The notes under the pieces are model-generated. The model did not search any database and was not told where the DNA came from. It was given only the letters and a program-made list of their open reading frames with translations. The translations under genes and the position numbers were made by a program. This document shows positions 45,885 to 54,443 of a stretch of 64,000 nucleotides of DNA, piece after piece; the stretch's first letter is position 1; every line of letters starts with the position of its first letter. The stretch lies in assembly GCF_018279165.1 (NCBI RefSeq), contig NZ_CP047289.1, forward strand, positions 248,001 through 312,000. The letters are read 5' to 3'. Source of the stretch: Falsirhodobacter algicola. Its GTDB lineage: Bacteria > Pseudomonadota > Alphaproteobacteria > Rhodobacterales > Rhodobacteraceae.

Positions 45885-46124
45885 TCAGATCCCGATCCAA
45901 TGGGCGACGGTGGCCGGGCTGGGCAGCGGCCCCAGCGCCATCGCCGCCAGCGTCAGCGCCGTCGTGAAGGCCCAGAGCAGGATCAGCACCGTCATGCGCG
46001 ACGCCTCGTTCCCGCTGATGCGGAAGACCGGGATCGGCATGGGGCCAAGCCAGACGGCCCCCATCAGGATGGTGTATTCGGCCGTGCCCAGCCAGCGGGC
46101 ACTGCGGCGCAGGAAGTCGAGCAT
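45885..46124 (-). CDS. Small membrane protein, 79 aa
   Basis: Two hydrophobic helices (about 12-30 and 42-65) after MLDFLRRSARWLG. No domain recognised. It lies 26 bases upstream of the P-loop gene on the same strand, so it may be first in the metA transcript. A longer start at 46163 is possible but adds a Cys/Pro-rich tail without support. Confidence 0.6.
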   Translation of the reverse strand: MLDFLRRSARWLGTAEYTILMGAVWLGPMPIPVFRISGNEASRMTVLILLWAFTTALTLAAMALGPLPSPATVAHWIGI

Positions 46125-46221
46125 GTCAGGATCCGGCTTGGAGTTGCAGGGCGCGCATACCATGCACGCCCCGCGTCACGCAAGATTTTCCAAAGCCCGG
46201 GGCCGCGATGCGGTGCCCTTT

Positions 46222-47976
46222 TCAGGACGCGGCCACCAGATGCCCATCCCCGACATTGCGCAGCATCACCCGCTGCGGACCGGCCCCGACGGGGTGGACC
46301 GGGCTTGGAACCTCGCCCGACAGGCGCGGGGAGGGGGCGCGGATGCGGCCGGGTTCGGGCACCGGCACCGCCGCCATCAGCCGCTTGGTATAGGGATGGC
46401 ACGGCGCACCGAAGATCTGCGCCCGCGTCCCCATCTCCACGATCTGGCCCATATACATCACCCCGATCCGGTCGGAGATATTCTCCACCACCGCCATGTC
46501 GTGGCTGATGAAGAGGTAAGCGATCCCGAATTCACGTTTCAGCGCGTTCAAGAGATCGAGGACCCGCGCCTGCACCGACACATCCAGCGCCGAGACGCTT
46601 TCATCCGCCACGATCAGCCGCGGTTGCAGCGCCAGCGCCCGCGCGATGCAGATGCGCTGCCGCTGACCGCCGGAGAATTCGTGCGGAAAACGATCGAGCT
46701 GGTCGCGCGTCAGCCCCACCCGTTCGAAGAGGTCGGCCGTTTTCGCGCGCCGCTCCTCGCGGGTGCCGATCCCGTGGATGACCAGCGGTTCGGCCACCAG
46801 ATCGCCCACCCGCATCCGCGGATCGAGCGCGGCCATCGGGTCCTGAAACACGATCTGCACATCCCGGCGCATGGCCTTCATCGCCGCGGCATCGAGGCCG
46901 CCCAGCGTATGGCCCGCCACCTCGATCCGGCCCTGATGCGGCACCAGCCCCGTCAGCGCCTTGGCGATGGTGGATTTGCCGCAGCCGCTTTCCCCGACGA
47001 GGGAGAACGTCTCCCCCGCATGGATGTCGAAGCTGACCCCTTCGACCGCATGCACGCGGTGGGTGACCTGCGAAAGAATGCCGCCGCGGATGTCGAAGCG
47101 CACCGTCACGTCGCGCAGACGGGCCACCGGCTCTGCGTCCGGGCGGGCGGCGGGGGCGCCGCTGCCATCGCCCATGCGGGGCACGGCGGCCAGAAGATCG
47201 CGGGTATATTCCTCGCGCGGGGAGGCGAAGATGCGCTCGATGGGGCCGGCCTCCACGGCGCGGCCGCCCTTCATCACGATCACGCGCTGCGCCATCTCGG
47301 CCACCACACCCAGATCGTGGGTGATGAGGATGATCGCGGTGCCCATCTCGCGTTGCAGATCGCGCAGCAGATCCAGCACCTCGCGCTGCACGGTCACATC
47401 GAGCGCGGTCGTCGGCTCGTCGGCGATCAGCACGTCGGGGCGCAGCGCCAGCGCCATGGCGATCATCACCCGCTGGCGCATGCCGCCCGACAATTCGTGC
47501 GGATATTGGCGCATGCGCCGCTCCGCCTCGGAGATGCGGACCCGCCGCAGCGCCTCCAGCGCGCGGGCCTGCGCCTCGCGTTTGGAGATCGGTTCATGCG
47601 CGCGGATCGCTTCGGTCAGTTGCAGGCCGATCGTCAGGATCGGGTTCAGCGAGGTCATCGGCTCTTGGAAGATCATCGCGATGCGGTTGCCGCGGATTGC
47701 GCGCATCCGGCCTTCGGGCAGGGCGCTCAGATCCGCGCCGTCGAAGCGGATCGCACCCGCGCTGACCCGCAGCGCCGGCGGGGGCAGCAGCCCCATGATT
47801 GCCAGCGAGGTGAGCGATTTTCCCGACCCGCTTTCCCCCGCGATGGCGATGGTTTCCCCGCGCGCCAGCGTGAAGCTCAGATCGCTGACCAGCGCCCGCT
47901 CGCGCCCCTCGGCGCGGACCGAGATGGTCAGCCCCTCCACGCTGAGGACCGGTGCCCCGTCATCCACCCCCGTCAT
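46222..47976 (-). CDS. Peptide/amide ABC importer ATPase, two nucleotide-binding domains fused (DppD-DppF)
   Basis: 584 residues. Domain 1: Walker A GESGSGKS, signature LSGGMRQR, Walker B LIADEPTTALD. Domain 2 from about 285: GESGCGKS, FSGGQRQR, LIVADESVSALD. Each half has the C-terminal oligopeptide-transporter tail (HPYTKRLMAAVP in the second). One protein replaces the usual DppD plus DppF. It is the last gene of the amide operon and overlaps the amidase stop (ATGA). Confidence 0.93.
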   Translation of the reverse strand: MTGVDDGAPVLSVEGLTISVRAEGRERALVSDLSFTLARGETIAIAGESGSGKSLTSLAIMGLLPPPALRVSAGAIRFDGADLSALPEGRMRAIRGNRIAMIFQEPMTSLNPILTIGLQLTEAIRAHEPISKREAQARALEALRRVRISEAERRMRQYPHELSGGMRQRVMIAMALALRPDVLIADEPTTALDVTVQREVLDLLRDLQREMGTAIILITHDLGVVAEMAQRVIVMKGGRAVEAGPIERIFASPREEYTRDLLAAVPRMGDGSGAPAARPDAEPVARLRDVTVRFDIRGGILSQVTHRVHAVEGVSFDIHAGETFSLVGESGCGKSTIAKALTGLVPHQGRIEVAGHTLGGLDAAAMKAMRRDVQIVFQDPMAALDPRMRVGDLVAEPLVIHGIGTREERRAKTADLFERVGLTRDQLDRFPHEFSGGQRQRICIARALALQPRLIVADESVSALDVSVQARVLDLLNALKREFGIAYLFISHDMAVVENISDRIGVMYMGQIVEMGTRAQIFGAPCHPYTKRLMAAVPVPEPGRIRAPSPRLSGEVPSPVHPVGAGPQRVMLRNVGDGHLVAAS

Positions 47977-48932
47977 TCGAACACGTTTCGCGGGAAGTAG
48001 AAGCTGACCACCCAGTTCGGCATGTCCACGATTTCCGAAATGCGCAGATCGCCGCAGGTGGAGACGAGCATATAGGCATCGACCGCCGACATTCCGCGCG
48101 TGCGGCACAGAAGATCGATCATCCCCGCGACCGCATCGCGCGCCCCCGACATGAGGTCGGGCCCGATGCCGGTCGTCACCTCGTACCCGGCCGTATCCAG
48201 ATGGCGCGTGACGGGGCCGGGCGTGGTGAAGCGCGGGAATTTCAGCGGCTCGTTGCGGATCAGATCCAGCGTCAGGACGCAGTTCATCGGGCTTTCGATG
48301 GCCGTGCCGCACACCTCGCCATCGCCCTGCGCGGCATGGGTATCCCCGACCGAGAAGAGCGCCCCCGCCACCTCGACCGGCAGATAGAGCACGGTGCCCG
48401 CAGCCAGATCGCGGATGTCGAGATTGCCGCCCACGCGGCGGGGCGGAACGATGGAATGCAGGCCCGCCTCGGCCGGGGCGACCCCGATCGTGCCGCAGAA
48501 CGGCTTCAACGCGACCTTCCCCTCGGTCCCCCACAGCGCCTTGTCGGGCGCGGCGGCGTCGTATTTCCAGATGGTTAGCGCTGGATCCTTGAACTGATCG
48601 GCCAGCAGCCCGAAACCGGGGATGTTCGCCGTCCAGCCCCATGCCGAACCGTCCTGTTCGCGCGGGGTGAAGCTGTCGATCGTCACCTTCAGCACATCGC
48701 CCGGCATCGCCCCTTCGACATGGATCGGCCCCGAGACGGGATTGATCTTGCCGAAATCGAGGGCCGTCACATCCGCCACCGTGGAGGACGGCCCAAGCTG
48801 CCCGGCCGAACTGTCGTGGCAGTGGAATTCAATGGTCGATCCGGGGGCCACCGTTCTGGCCGGGACAAGCGAGTTGTCCCAGCCGAAATGGTGCTGTGCG
48901 CCGTGGATCGTGTAATCGCAGGCTTTGCACAT
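47973..48932 (-). CDS. Acetamidase/formamidase family protein
   Basis: 319 residues of the FmdA/AmdA family. HHFGWDNSLVPARTVAPGSTIEF at the start, PFCGTIGVAP and VSVGDTHAAQGDGEVCG-like segments (here SVGDTHAAQGDGE) are conserved, and the C-terminus has MLVSTCGDLRISEIVD. It hydrolyses short amides to ammonia and an acid in the cytoplasm. Its place between the binding protein and ATPase genes of an importer suggests it acts on the imported compound. Confidence 0.93.
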   Translation of the reverse strand: MCKACDYTIHGAQHHFGWDNSLVPARTVAPGSTIEFHCHDSSAGQLGPSSTVADVTALDFGKINPVSGPIHVEGAMPGDVLKVTIDSFTPREQDGSAWGWTANIPGFGLLADQFKDPALTIWKYDAAAPDKALWGTEGKVALKPFCGTIGVAPAEAGLHSIVPPRRVGGNLDIRDLAAGTVLYLPVEVAGALFSVGDTHAAQGDGEVCGTAIESPMNCVLTLDLIRNEPLKFPRFTTPGPVTRHLDTAGYEVTTGIGPDLMSGARDAVAGMIDLLCRTRGMSAVDAYMLVSTCGDLRISEIVDMPNWVVSFYFPRNVFE

Positions 48933-48938
48933 GCGTGT

Positions 48939-50585
48939 TCACTCCGTGACGTAGACGTAATCGTAGTTCACCGGGATGGAGACCGGATCGACGTAGAGCG
49001 CATCCGCGCCGCCCATCCGGGCCGACTTCATGGTGTAGCGGTTTTCGTTGAAGACGGGGACCCAAGGGGCGTCTTCCATCACCTTCATGTAGACATCGGA
49101 CCACTTTTGCAGGCGTTCGTCCTGACGGGCGGGGTCGGTGATGGAATCGGCCTCGGCCGCCATCGCGTCCAGATCGGGGTTGCAGTACCACGACCAGTTC
49201 CAGCCGCCTTCGACCGCGCCCGCACACCCAAGGATCGGCCCGTAGAAGTTGGACGGATCGGGGAAATCGGCGATCCATGCCATGCCGCCCGACCAGATCA
49301 TCGGAGCCGTGTCCGGTGTGCCGCCCGCCTCGATGACATTGGCCTGCGCCAGCGCCCGGATCTCGGCCCGCACGCCGATCGCCGAAAGATCCTGCTGGAT
49401 CGCCTGCGCGATGCGCGGGTTCGGATCGGTGTTCATGACATAGAGTTCGGTGTCGAAACCGTCCGGCAGACCGGCCTCGGCCAGCATCTCCTTGGCCTTT
49501 TCGGGATCGAAGGGATAGCCGTCGTAATCCTTGGTATAGCCGGGCATGGAGGGCGGAAGCAGCTGGTTCGCGGGCGTGGCGCGCCCGTTGATCATCTGCA
49601 CGATGCGATCCTTGTTGATCGCCATGTTGATCGCCTGCCGCACCTCCACATCGTCGAAGGGCGGCATGTTCACGTTCAGGGTGATGTAGCCGGTATGCAG
49701 CTGCCCGCCCGTGACCACGCGCGCGGCTTCGTCGGGATTGCTCATCACCTCGTTGAATTTCGCGGGCGGGATGCCGTCGCCGGGCACGTCCACCTCGCCC
49801 TTTTGCAGGCGCAGCAGGGCCACGATCGGTTCCTGCCCGACTTCGAAGGTGATGCTGTCAAGATAGGGCACGCCGCTGCGCCAGTAATCGGCGTTCTTGC
49901 GGAAGACGAGCTTCTGGCCGATCGTCCAATCCTCCAGCGCGAAGGCGCCGGTGCCGACGGGATGCTTGCCGAAATCGCTGCCATATTCCTCCACCGCCTC
50001 CTTCGGCACGATCGAGGCGAAGTTCAGCGCCATCACATGCAGGAAGGTGGCATCGGGGCGCGACAGTTCGATCCGAACGGTGCGGGGATCGACGACGCTG
50101 ACCCCTTCGAGGCCGCTGGCCGATCCGTCCGCCACCGCGTCATAGCCCTTGATCGAGCCGAAGAAGCCCGCGCCCGGCGATTGGGTGGCCGGGTCCGTCA
50201 CCCGGTCGAGCGAGTATTTCACGTCATCGGCCGTCATCTCGCGGCCATTGTGGAAACGCACCCCCGTGCGCAGCGTGAAGGTATAGACCGTGCCGTCTTC
50301 GGAAATCTCGTAGCTTTCCGCCAGACCGGGGCGCAATTCGGTCGTGCCGGGCACATAATCCATCAGCCCGTCGAAGACCGATTTGATCATGGACCAGTTC
50401 TGCCAGTCATAGCCGATGGCCGGGTCCAGCGTTGCGACATCGTCCTTGTAGGTCACGATGATGTCGCCGCCCTCCTGCGCGTTGGGATCGGGCTGATAGT
50501 CCTGCGCAGCGGCAAGGCCCGCCGGGCCGAGACCGAGGGACAGCGACAGGGCGCTGGTGGCGAGGATGTTCTTCATCAGGCTCAT
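48939..50585 (-). CDS. Peptide/amide ABC importer periplasmic binding protein (DppA family)
   Basis: 548-residue family 5 solute-binding protein. The signal peptide MSLMKNILATSALSLSLGLG ends near AAAQ. Inside are RPGLAESYEISEDGTVYTFTLRTGVRFHNG, the family signature, and KHPVGTGAFALEDW. It is expected to capture a short peptide or an amide-bearing compound for the permeases at 50656-52463. The amidase gene follows after 6 bases. Confidence 0.93.
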   Translation of the reverse strand: MSLMKNILATSALSLSLGLGPAGLAAAQDYQPDPNAQEGGDIIVTYKDDVATLDPAIGYDWQNWSMIKSVFDGLMDYVPGTTELRPGLAESYEISEDGTVYTFTLRTGVRFHNGREMTADDVKYSLDRVTDPATQSPGAGFFGSIKGYDAVADGSASGLEGVSVVDPRTVRIELSRPDATFLHVMALNFASIVPKEAVEEYGSDFGKHPVGTGAFALEDWTIGQKLVFRKNADYWRSGVPYLDSITFEVGQEPIVALLRLQKGEVDVPGDGIPPAKFNEVMSNPDEAARVVTGGQLHTGYITLNVNMPPFDDVEVRQAINMAINKDRIVQMINGRATPANQLLPPSMPGYTKDYDGYPFDPEKAKEMLAEAGLPDGFDTELYVMNTDPNPRIAQAIQQDLSAIGVRAEIRALAQANVIEAGGTPDTAPMIWSGGMAWIADFPDPSNFYGPILGCAGAVEGGWNWSWYCNPDLDAMAAEADSITDPARQDERLQKWSDVYMKVMEDAPWVPVFNENRYTMKSARMGGADALYVDPVSIPVNYDYVYVTE

Positions 50586-50655
50586 TTGGGATATACTCCA
50601 GCTGTTGGACCGTGTTTCCGTCTGTCCCCGGTTGGTCCGGGGTCCGGTGTTGCGA

Positions 50656-51576
50656 TCAGCGCAGTTTGATGCGCGGATCGATGAAGGGGGTGACGAGATC
50701 GGCCAGCAGATTGCCGAGCACGATCGCGCAGGCCGATACGAGCGTGACGCCCATGATGATCGGAATGTCCACGCGCTGAATGGCCTGCCATGCCAGCTGT
50801 CCGATGCCGGGCCAGCCGAAGACGCTTTCCACCACGACGATGCCGGACATGAAGATGCCGATGTCGATCCCGATCATGGCGATGATCGGCAGGATCGCAT
50901 TGGGCATGGCGTGCAGCGCCAGAACCCGCGCGCGCCCCAGCCCCTTGGCCCGCGCCGTGCGGATATAGTCCGAGCGCAGCACGTCGATCATCGAGGACCG
51001 CATCATCCGGCTGTACCAGCCCGACCCCATGATCCCGAGCGTCAGCGCCGGCAGCACCAGATGGGACAGCCCGCCATAGCCGCCGATCGGGAACCAGCCC
51101 AGCCGGACCGCGAAGACATAGAGCAGCAGCAGCCCCACCACGAATTGCGGCGCCGACACCGCCACGAAGGAGGTGATCATCAGCGACTGATCGAGCGTTC
51201 CGCCGCGCCGGATCGCCGCGATGATGCCCAGCGTCAGGCCAAGGGCCAGTTCGGCCGCGATGGCCCCGAGCATCAGCAGAAGCGTCGCCGGAAGCCGCGC
51301 CGTGATGAGCGAGGCGACCTCGGTCTTTTGCAAGTAGCTGCGGCCCATGTCGCCTTGGAGCAGCCCCATCAGATAGCGCCCGTACTGCACCACGAAGGGC
51401 TGATCGAGGCCAAGCTGATGGCGGATGTTTGCCACCGTTTCGGGCGTGGCCGAACGGCCCGCGATCTGGCGCACCGGATCGGCGGGCAGCACATAGAGCA
51501 GCAGAAAGGTGATGAAGGACACGCCCAGCAGGATCAAGGCAGCCTGCACCAGACGGCGGAAGAGATAGGCCAGCAT
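50656..51576 (-). CDS. Peptide/amide ABC importer permease (DppB family)
   Basis: 306 residues. MLAYLFRRLVQAALILLGVSFITFLLL, the DppB first helix, then ADPVRQIAG and the EAA loop RTARAKGLGRARVLALHAMPNAILP. The start shares one base with the upstream permease stop (TGATG). Confidence 0.93.
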   Translation of the reverse strand: MLAYLFRRLVQAALILLGVSFITFLLLYVLPADPVRQIAGRSATPETVANIRHQLGLDQPFVVQYGRYLMGLLQGDMGRSYLQKTEVASLITARLPATLLLMLGAIAAELALGLTLGIIAAIRRGGTLDQSLMITSFVAVSAPQFVVGLLLLYVFAVRLGWFPIGGYGGLSHLVLPALTLGIMGSGWYSRMMRSSMIDVLRSDYIRTARAKGLGRARVLALHAMPNAILPIIAMIGIDIGIFMSGIVVVESVFGWPGIGQLAWQAIQRVDIPIIMGVTLVSACAIVLGNLLADLVTPFIDPRIKLR

Positions 51577-52463
51577 CAGTCACGCCCCCGCTGCGTCGGG
51601 TCGAGCACGTCGCGCAGCGCGTCGCCCACCAGATTGAAGGACAGCGCCAGCAGCAGGATCGCCGCGCCCGGAATGAAGACGAGCCATGGGGCCGCCTGGA
51701 AATAGGTCTGGTTCTCGAAGATGATGTTGCCCCAGCTGGGCGTCGGCGGCTGTACGCCCACACCGAGATAGGACAGCGTCGCCTCCAGCAGGACGGTGGT
51801 GGAAATGCCCAGCGTGCCCCAGACGATGATCATCGGCACCAGATGCGGCAGCACATGGCGCAGGAGGATGCGCAGGGTTCCGGCGCCCAGCGTCCGCTCG
51901 GCGGCGATGAACTCCCGCTCGGCCAAGGCCGAGGTTTCGGTATAGACGACGCGCGCGGTCTGCACCCAGTTCACCAGCGCGATCACCATCGCGACGATCC
52001 ACAGCGACGGCGTGAAGATCGCGGCGAGGCAGATCGCCAGCAGCAGCGCCGGAAAGGCCATCATCAGATCGGTGAAGCGCATCAGGACCGCGCCGACCCA
52101 GCCCCGGAAATAGCCCGCGGTGACGCCGATCAGCGTCCCGATCAGCAGCGCCAGCCCGTTCGCGACGACGCCGATGATCAGCGAGGTGCGCGCCCCATAA
52201 AGGATGCGCGAGAAGAGATCCCGGCCCAGCAGGTCGGTGCCCAGCCAGAACGTCCCGCCCGGCGGCATCGGCGCGCCTTCCAGCGTCAGGCCGTCGAACA
52301 TCTGTTCCTGCGGCGCGAAGGGCGCGATCAGCGGCGCGAAGATCGCCCCCAGCGTCACCACGGCGATGATCGCAAAGCCGAGCAGCGCCAGCTTGCGGCG
52401 CAGCAGGCGGCGCAGCGCGCCTTGCGGCCGTATCGGCACGTCAGCGATGGTCGCGTTGGTCAT
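51576..52463 (-). CDS. Peptide/amide ABC importer permease (DppC family)
   Basis: 295 residues. FWLGTDLLGRDLFSRILYGARTSL is the DppC signature before the permease core, and EREFIAAERTLGAGTLRILLRHVLPHLVP is the EAA loop. Two ATGs lie at 52466 and 52463; AAGGGGGGC fits the second better. It overlaps the ANTAR gene 3' end by 23 bases. Confidence 0.92.
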   Translation of the reverse strand: MTNATIADVPIRPQGALRRLLRRKLALLGFAIIAVVTLGAIFAPLIAPFAPQEQMFDGLTLEGAPMPPGGTFWLGTDLLGRDLFSRILYGARTSLIIGVVANGLALLIGTLIGVTAGYFRGWVGAVLMRFTDLMMAFPALLLAICLAAIFTPSLWIVAMVIALVNWVQTARVVYTETSALAEREFIAAERTLGAGTLRILLRHVLPHLVPMIIVWGTLGISTTVLLEATLSYLGVGVQPPTPSWGNIIFENQTYFQAAPWLVFIPGAAILLLALSFNLVGDALRDVLDPTQRGRD

Positions 52464-53049
52464 CATGCCCCCCTTGTTCCGTGTGATTGGCCACGATGCG
52501 GCGCGCGGCATCCTCGAAGGTGACGCGCCACGCCATCGCCATCTGGCGCAGCTGGTCATAGGCCTGCGCCTCGTCCTTGCCGCGCGCGGCCAGCAGCGTG
52601 ACGGCCCGCACCACCGTCTGGCGTTCGTCGAGGCGGCGGCGCAGATCGGCGATCTCGGCCGAAAGGGTGCGGCGCGCCTCGAAGGCCATGCGCGCGATCA
52701 GCAGCGCCGAATAGACGCCGCCATCGCCGACCGGCTTCAGCAATTGCGCATGGGCGCCTGCTTCCAGCGACCATTCGATCCGGCCCGGCGCCTCGGACCC
52801 GATCAGCGCGATCATCGGCATCGGGCTGGCCCCGGCGGCCCATGGGAATTGCTCGTCATGGCCCTGATCGGCGTCGAAGAACACGAAATCGCCCGACAGC
52901 GCCTCGGGGGGCAGGTCCGGCCAGCAGTGGATCACGGTCAGGCCGATGGCGCGCAACTGCCGCTCCAGCGCCTGAACGGTGGGGTGCGGGCGGTGCAGGA
53001 TATAGGCGTGCGCGCCGCCGAGGTTCGGCATGGAGATCTTGCGCTTCAT
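52441..53049 (-). CDS. ANTAR-domain antitermination protein (AmiR-like)
   Basis: 202 residues: a pseudo-receiver domain (about 12-115, FVFFDADQGHDEQF lacking a clear phospho-Asp context), a coiled-coil (FEARRTLSAEIADLRRRLDERQ), then the three-helix ANTAR domain (VRAVTLLAARGKDEAQAYDQLRQMAMAWRVTFEDAARRIV). ANTAR proteins bind two-hairpin RNA motifs and prevent termination. It overlaps the AmiC-like gene by 4 bases (ATGA), as amiC and amiR are adjacent in Pseudomonas aeruginosa. A terminator in the operon leader is the likely target. Confidence 0.9.
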   Translation of the reverse strand: MKRKISMPNLGGAHAYILHRPHPTVQALERQLRAIGLTVIHCWPDLPPEALSGDFVFFDADQGHDEQFPWAAGASPMPMIALIGSEAPGRIEWSLEAGAHAQLLKPVGDGGVYSALLIARMAFEARRTLSAEIADLRRRLDERQTVVRAVTLLAARGKDEAQAYDQLRQMAMAWRVTFEDAARRIVANHTEQGGHDDQRDHR

Positions 53050-54152
53050 GACACCACCCTCAGCCGTGGGGGGCGGGGGACCGCCCCGCCGCGCCCATGC
53101 GCGAGATAGGGATCCCCGGCCACGGTGCCGACATCCTCGCGGATGGCGAAGGCGCCGCGTTCGTATTGCGCGATCCGCACGGGAAGGGCGGTGTGATGGG
53201 TGGCAAGGTCGATCCCCTCCGGGCCGCCCGGCGCCTCGGCCAAAAGGCGCGAGAGGCCCTGCGTCTCCGCCCCCTCATGCCCCGACAGAAGACGCGCCAA
53301 TCGGTGCACCGCCGACCATGCCGCCGCCTCGTGCGAAGAGCCGAAGCCCCGCGCCGCGCCCTCGGGCCAGCCGGGGGCCCCGCGGAAATAGGGGCCTGCG
53401 GCCACCAACCCCTCGGCGGCGGCGGGCAGGATGGCGGGCATCTCGCATTCGGTCAGGTTGCAGGACAGAATGGGGCAGGTTTCGGCATGGAAATAGGGGT
53501 CTTCCTCTCCAAGCCGGTGATAGGCGGCAAGGAAGGCGTATTGTGACGGGCCGATCAGGTTGTTCAGCACGAAATCGGGGCGCGTCGCCCGGATTTCGGC
53601 GATCATCCGGTCGATCTCCAGCGAGCCGAGTTGCAGATACCGCTCGCCCAGAACCTCGCCGCCGGCGGCGCAGATCACCTCGCGCGCAAGGCGGTTCATC
53701 TCCCACCCCCAGATGTAGTTCGAGCCGATCAGGAAGCTGCGCCGCCCCCGCCGCGCAAAGGCCCACCCGAGGAGCGGCAGCAGATGCTGGTTGGGGCAGC
53801 CATGGGTGTAGACGATGTGATCGGACGCCTCGAACCCCTCGTAGGGGATGGCGTACCAAAGGGTGCCGCCGAATTTCTCCAGCACCGGGATGACTTCCTT
53901 GCGGCTCCAGGAAGTGACGCAGCCGATGACATGGCGCGCGCCGCTGTCGCGCAGGATCTCTTCGCACAGGGGGGCATAGGCGTCGATATTGCCGCCGGGA
54001 TCACGCTCGATCGGAGCGAAGGTCAGCGGGATGGCGGGATCGGCGTTGATCTCGGCGATCGCGTTCAGCGCCCCGGTCCGGCACGCCTCGGAGATGAGGG
54101 CGTAGCTTCCCGAACGGGAATAGAGAAGGCCGAGTTCGATCCGTTTGTTCAT
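53046..54152 (-). CDS. AmiC-like amide sensor (periplasmic-binding-protein fold)
   Basis: 368 residues starting MNKRIELGLLYSRSGSYALI with no signal peptide, so it is a cytoplasmic member of the branched-chain/amide-urea binding family. FIGSNYIWGWEMNR-like (here LIGSNYIWGWEMNR) and VLNNLIGPSQYAFLAAYHRLG match AmiC/UrtA-type proteins. In P. aeruginosa AmiC sequesters AmiR until an amide binds. First gene of the operon; its ATG is 35 bases after the leader terminator. Confidence 0.9.
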   Translation of the reverse strand: MNKRIELGLLYSRSGSYALISEACRTGALNAIAEINADPAIPLTFAPIERDPGGNIDAYAPLCEEILRDSGARHVIGCVTSWSRKEVIPVLEKFGGTLWYAIPYEGFEASDHIVYTHGCPNQHLLPLLGWAFARRGRRSFLIGSNYIWGWEMNRLAREVICAAGGEVLGERYLQLGSLEIDRMIAEIRATRPDFVLNNLIGPSQYAFLAAYHRLGEEDPYFHAETCPILSCNLTECEMPAILPAAAEGLVAAGPYFRGAPGWPEGAARGFGSSHEAAAWSAVHRLARLLSGHEGAETQGLSRLLAEAPGGPEGIDLATHHTALPVRIAQYERGAFAIREDVGTVAGDPYLAHGRGGAVPRPPRLRVVS

Positions 54153-54186
54153 CGCCACATCCGCAGTTTGCCGGGGGCCGGAACGC

Positions 54187-54234
54187 AAAACGCCTCGCCG
54201 ACATGCCGCGATAGCGCGGTGTCAGGCGAGGCGT
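54187..54234 (-). terminator. Leader terminator (candidate attenuator) before the amide operon
   Basis: On the minus strand ACGCCTCGCC pairs with GGCGAGGCGT, continued by TGAC/GTC-type and CCGCG/CGCGG inner stems with small bulges, and the 3' arm runs into TTTT. It ends 35 bases before the AmiC-like start, inside the operon's own leader, so it should stop transcription unless relieved by the ANTAR protein. I could not identify the paired hexaloop hairpins of an ANTAR site by eye. Confidence 0.75.
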
Positions 54235-54392
54235 GAATGCCGTTCGGAAATATCCCGATATGCGTTCAGGCTGGCAGATGGGACGCAGGGCCACAAGGCA
54301 CCGGGGGGCAATCGGCCTATGTTCTTAGGGCGATGCCCGCATTTTGCAGGCCTCTGCCTATCCCTTGGGCGGAATGTGAACGTCGGCGCAGC

Positions 54393-54416
54393 AAAAAGCC
54401 CGCAAGGATGCGGGCT
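54393..54416 (-). terminator. Intrinsic terminator after guaA
   Basis: A perfect 8-bp stem (AGCCCGCA/TGCGGGCT) with a 4-base loop followed by TTTT on the minus strand, 27 bases past the guaA stop. The bases from here to 54235 should therefore hold the amide operon promoter and leader; no clear -35/-10 pair is seen. Confidence 0.88.
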
Positions 54417-54443
54417 TCAGCAGGTCCGGATACGGGCCGTGGG

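Noticed and set aside
44962-46221. SAM-II riboswitch upstream of metA
   Set aside because: Common in alphaproteobacteria, so I looked for it, but the 27-base gap before metA and the gap before the small membrane protein lack its pseudoknot sequences.
44116-48000. 1294-residue open frame on the plus strand across metA, P-loop, and ABC ATPase genes
   Set aside because: It is antisense to four well-supported genes and composed of His/Arg/Gly-rich low-complexity sequence. High third-position GC leaves few stops on the opposite strand.
54235-54392. ANTAR two-hairpin binding motif in the amide operon leader
   Set aside because: Several small hairpins exist (for example around GGGCATCGCCC and TCGGGATATTTCCGA on the minus strand), but none has the expected six-base loop with A first and G fourth in a tandem pair. 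Not claimed.
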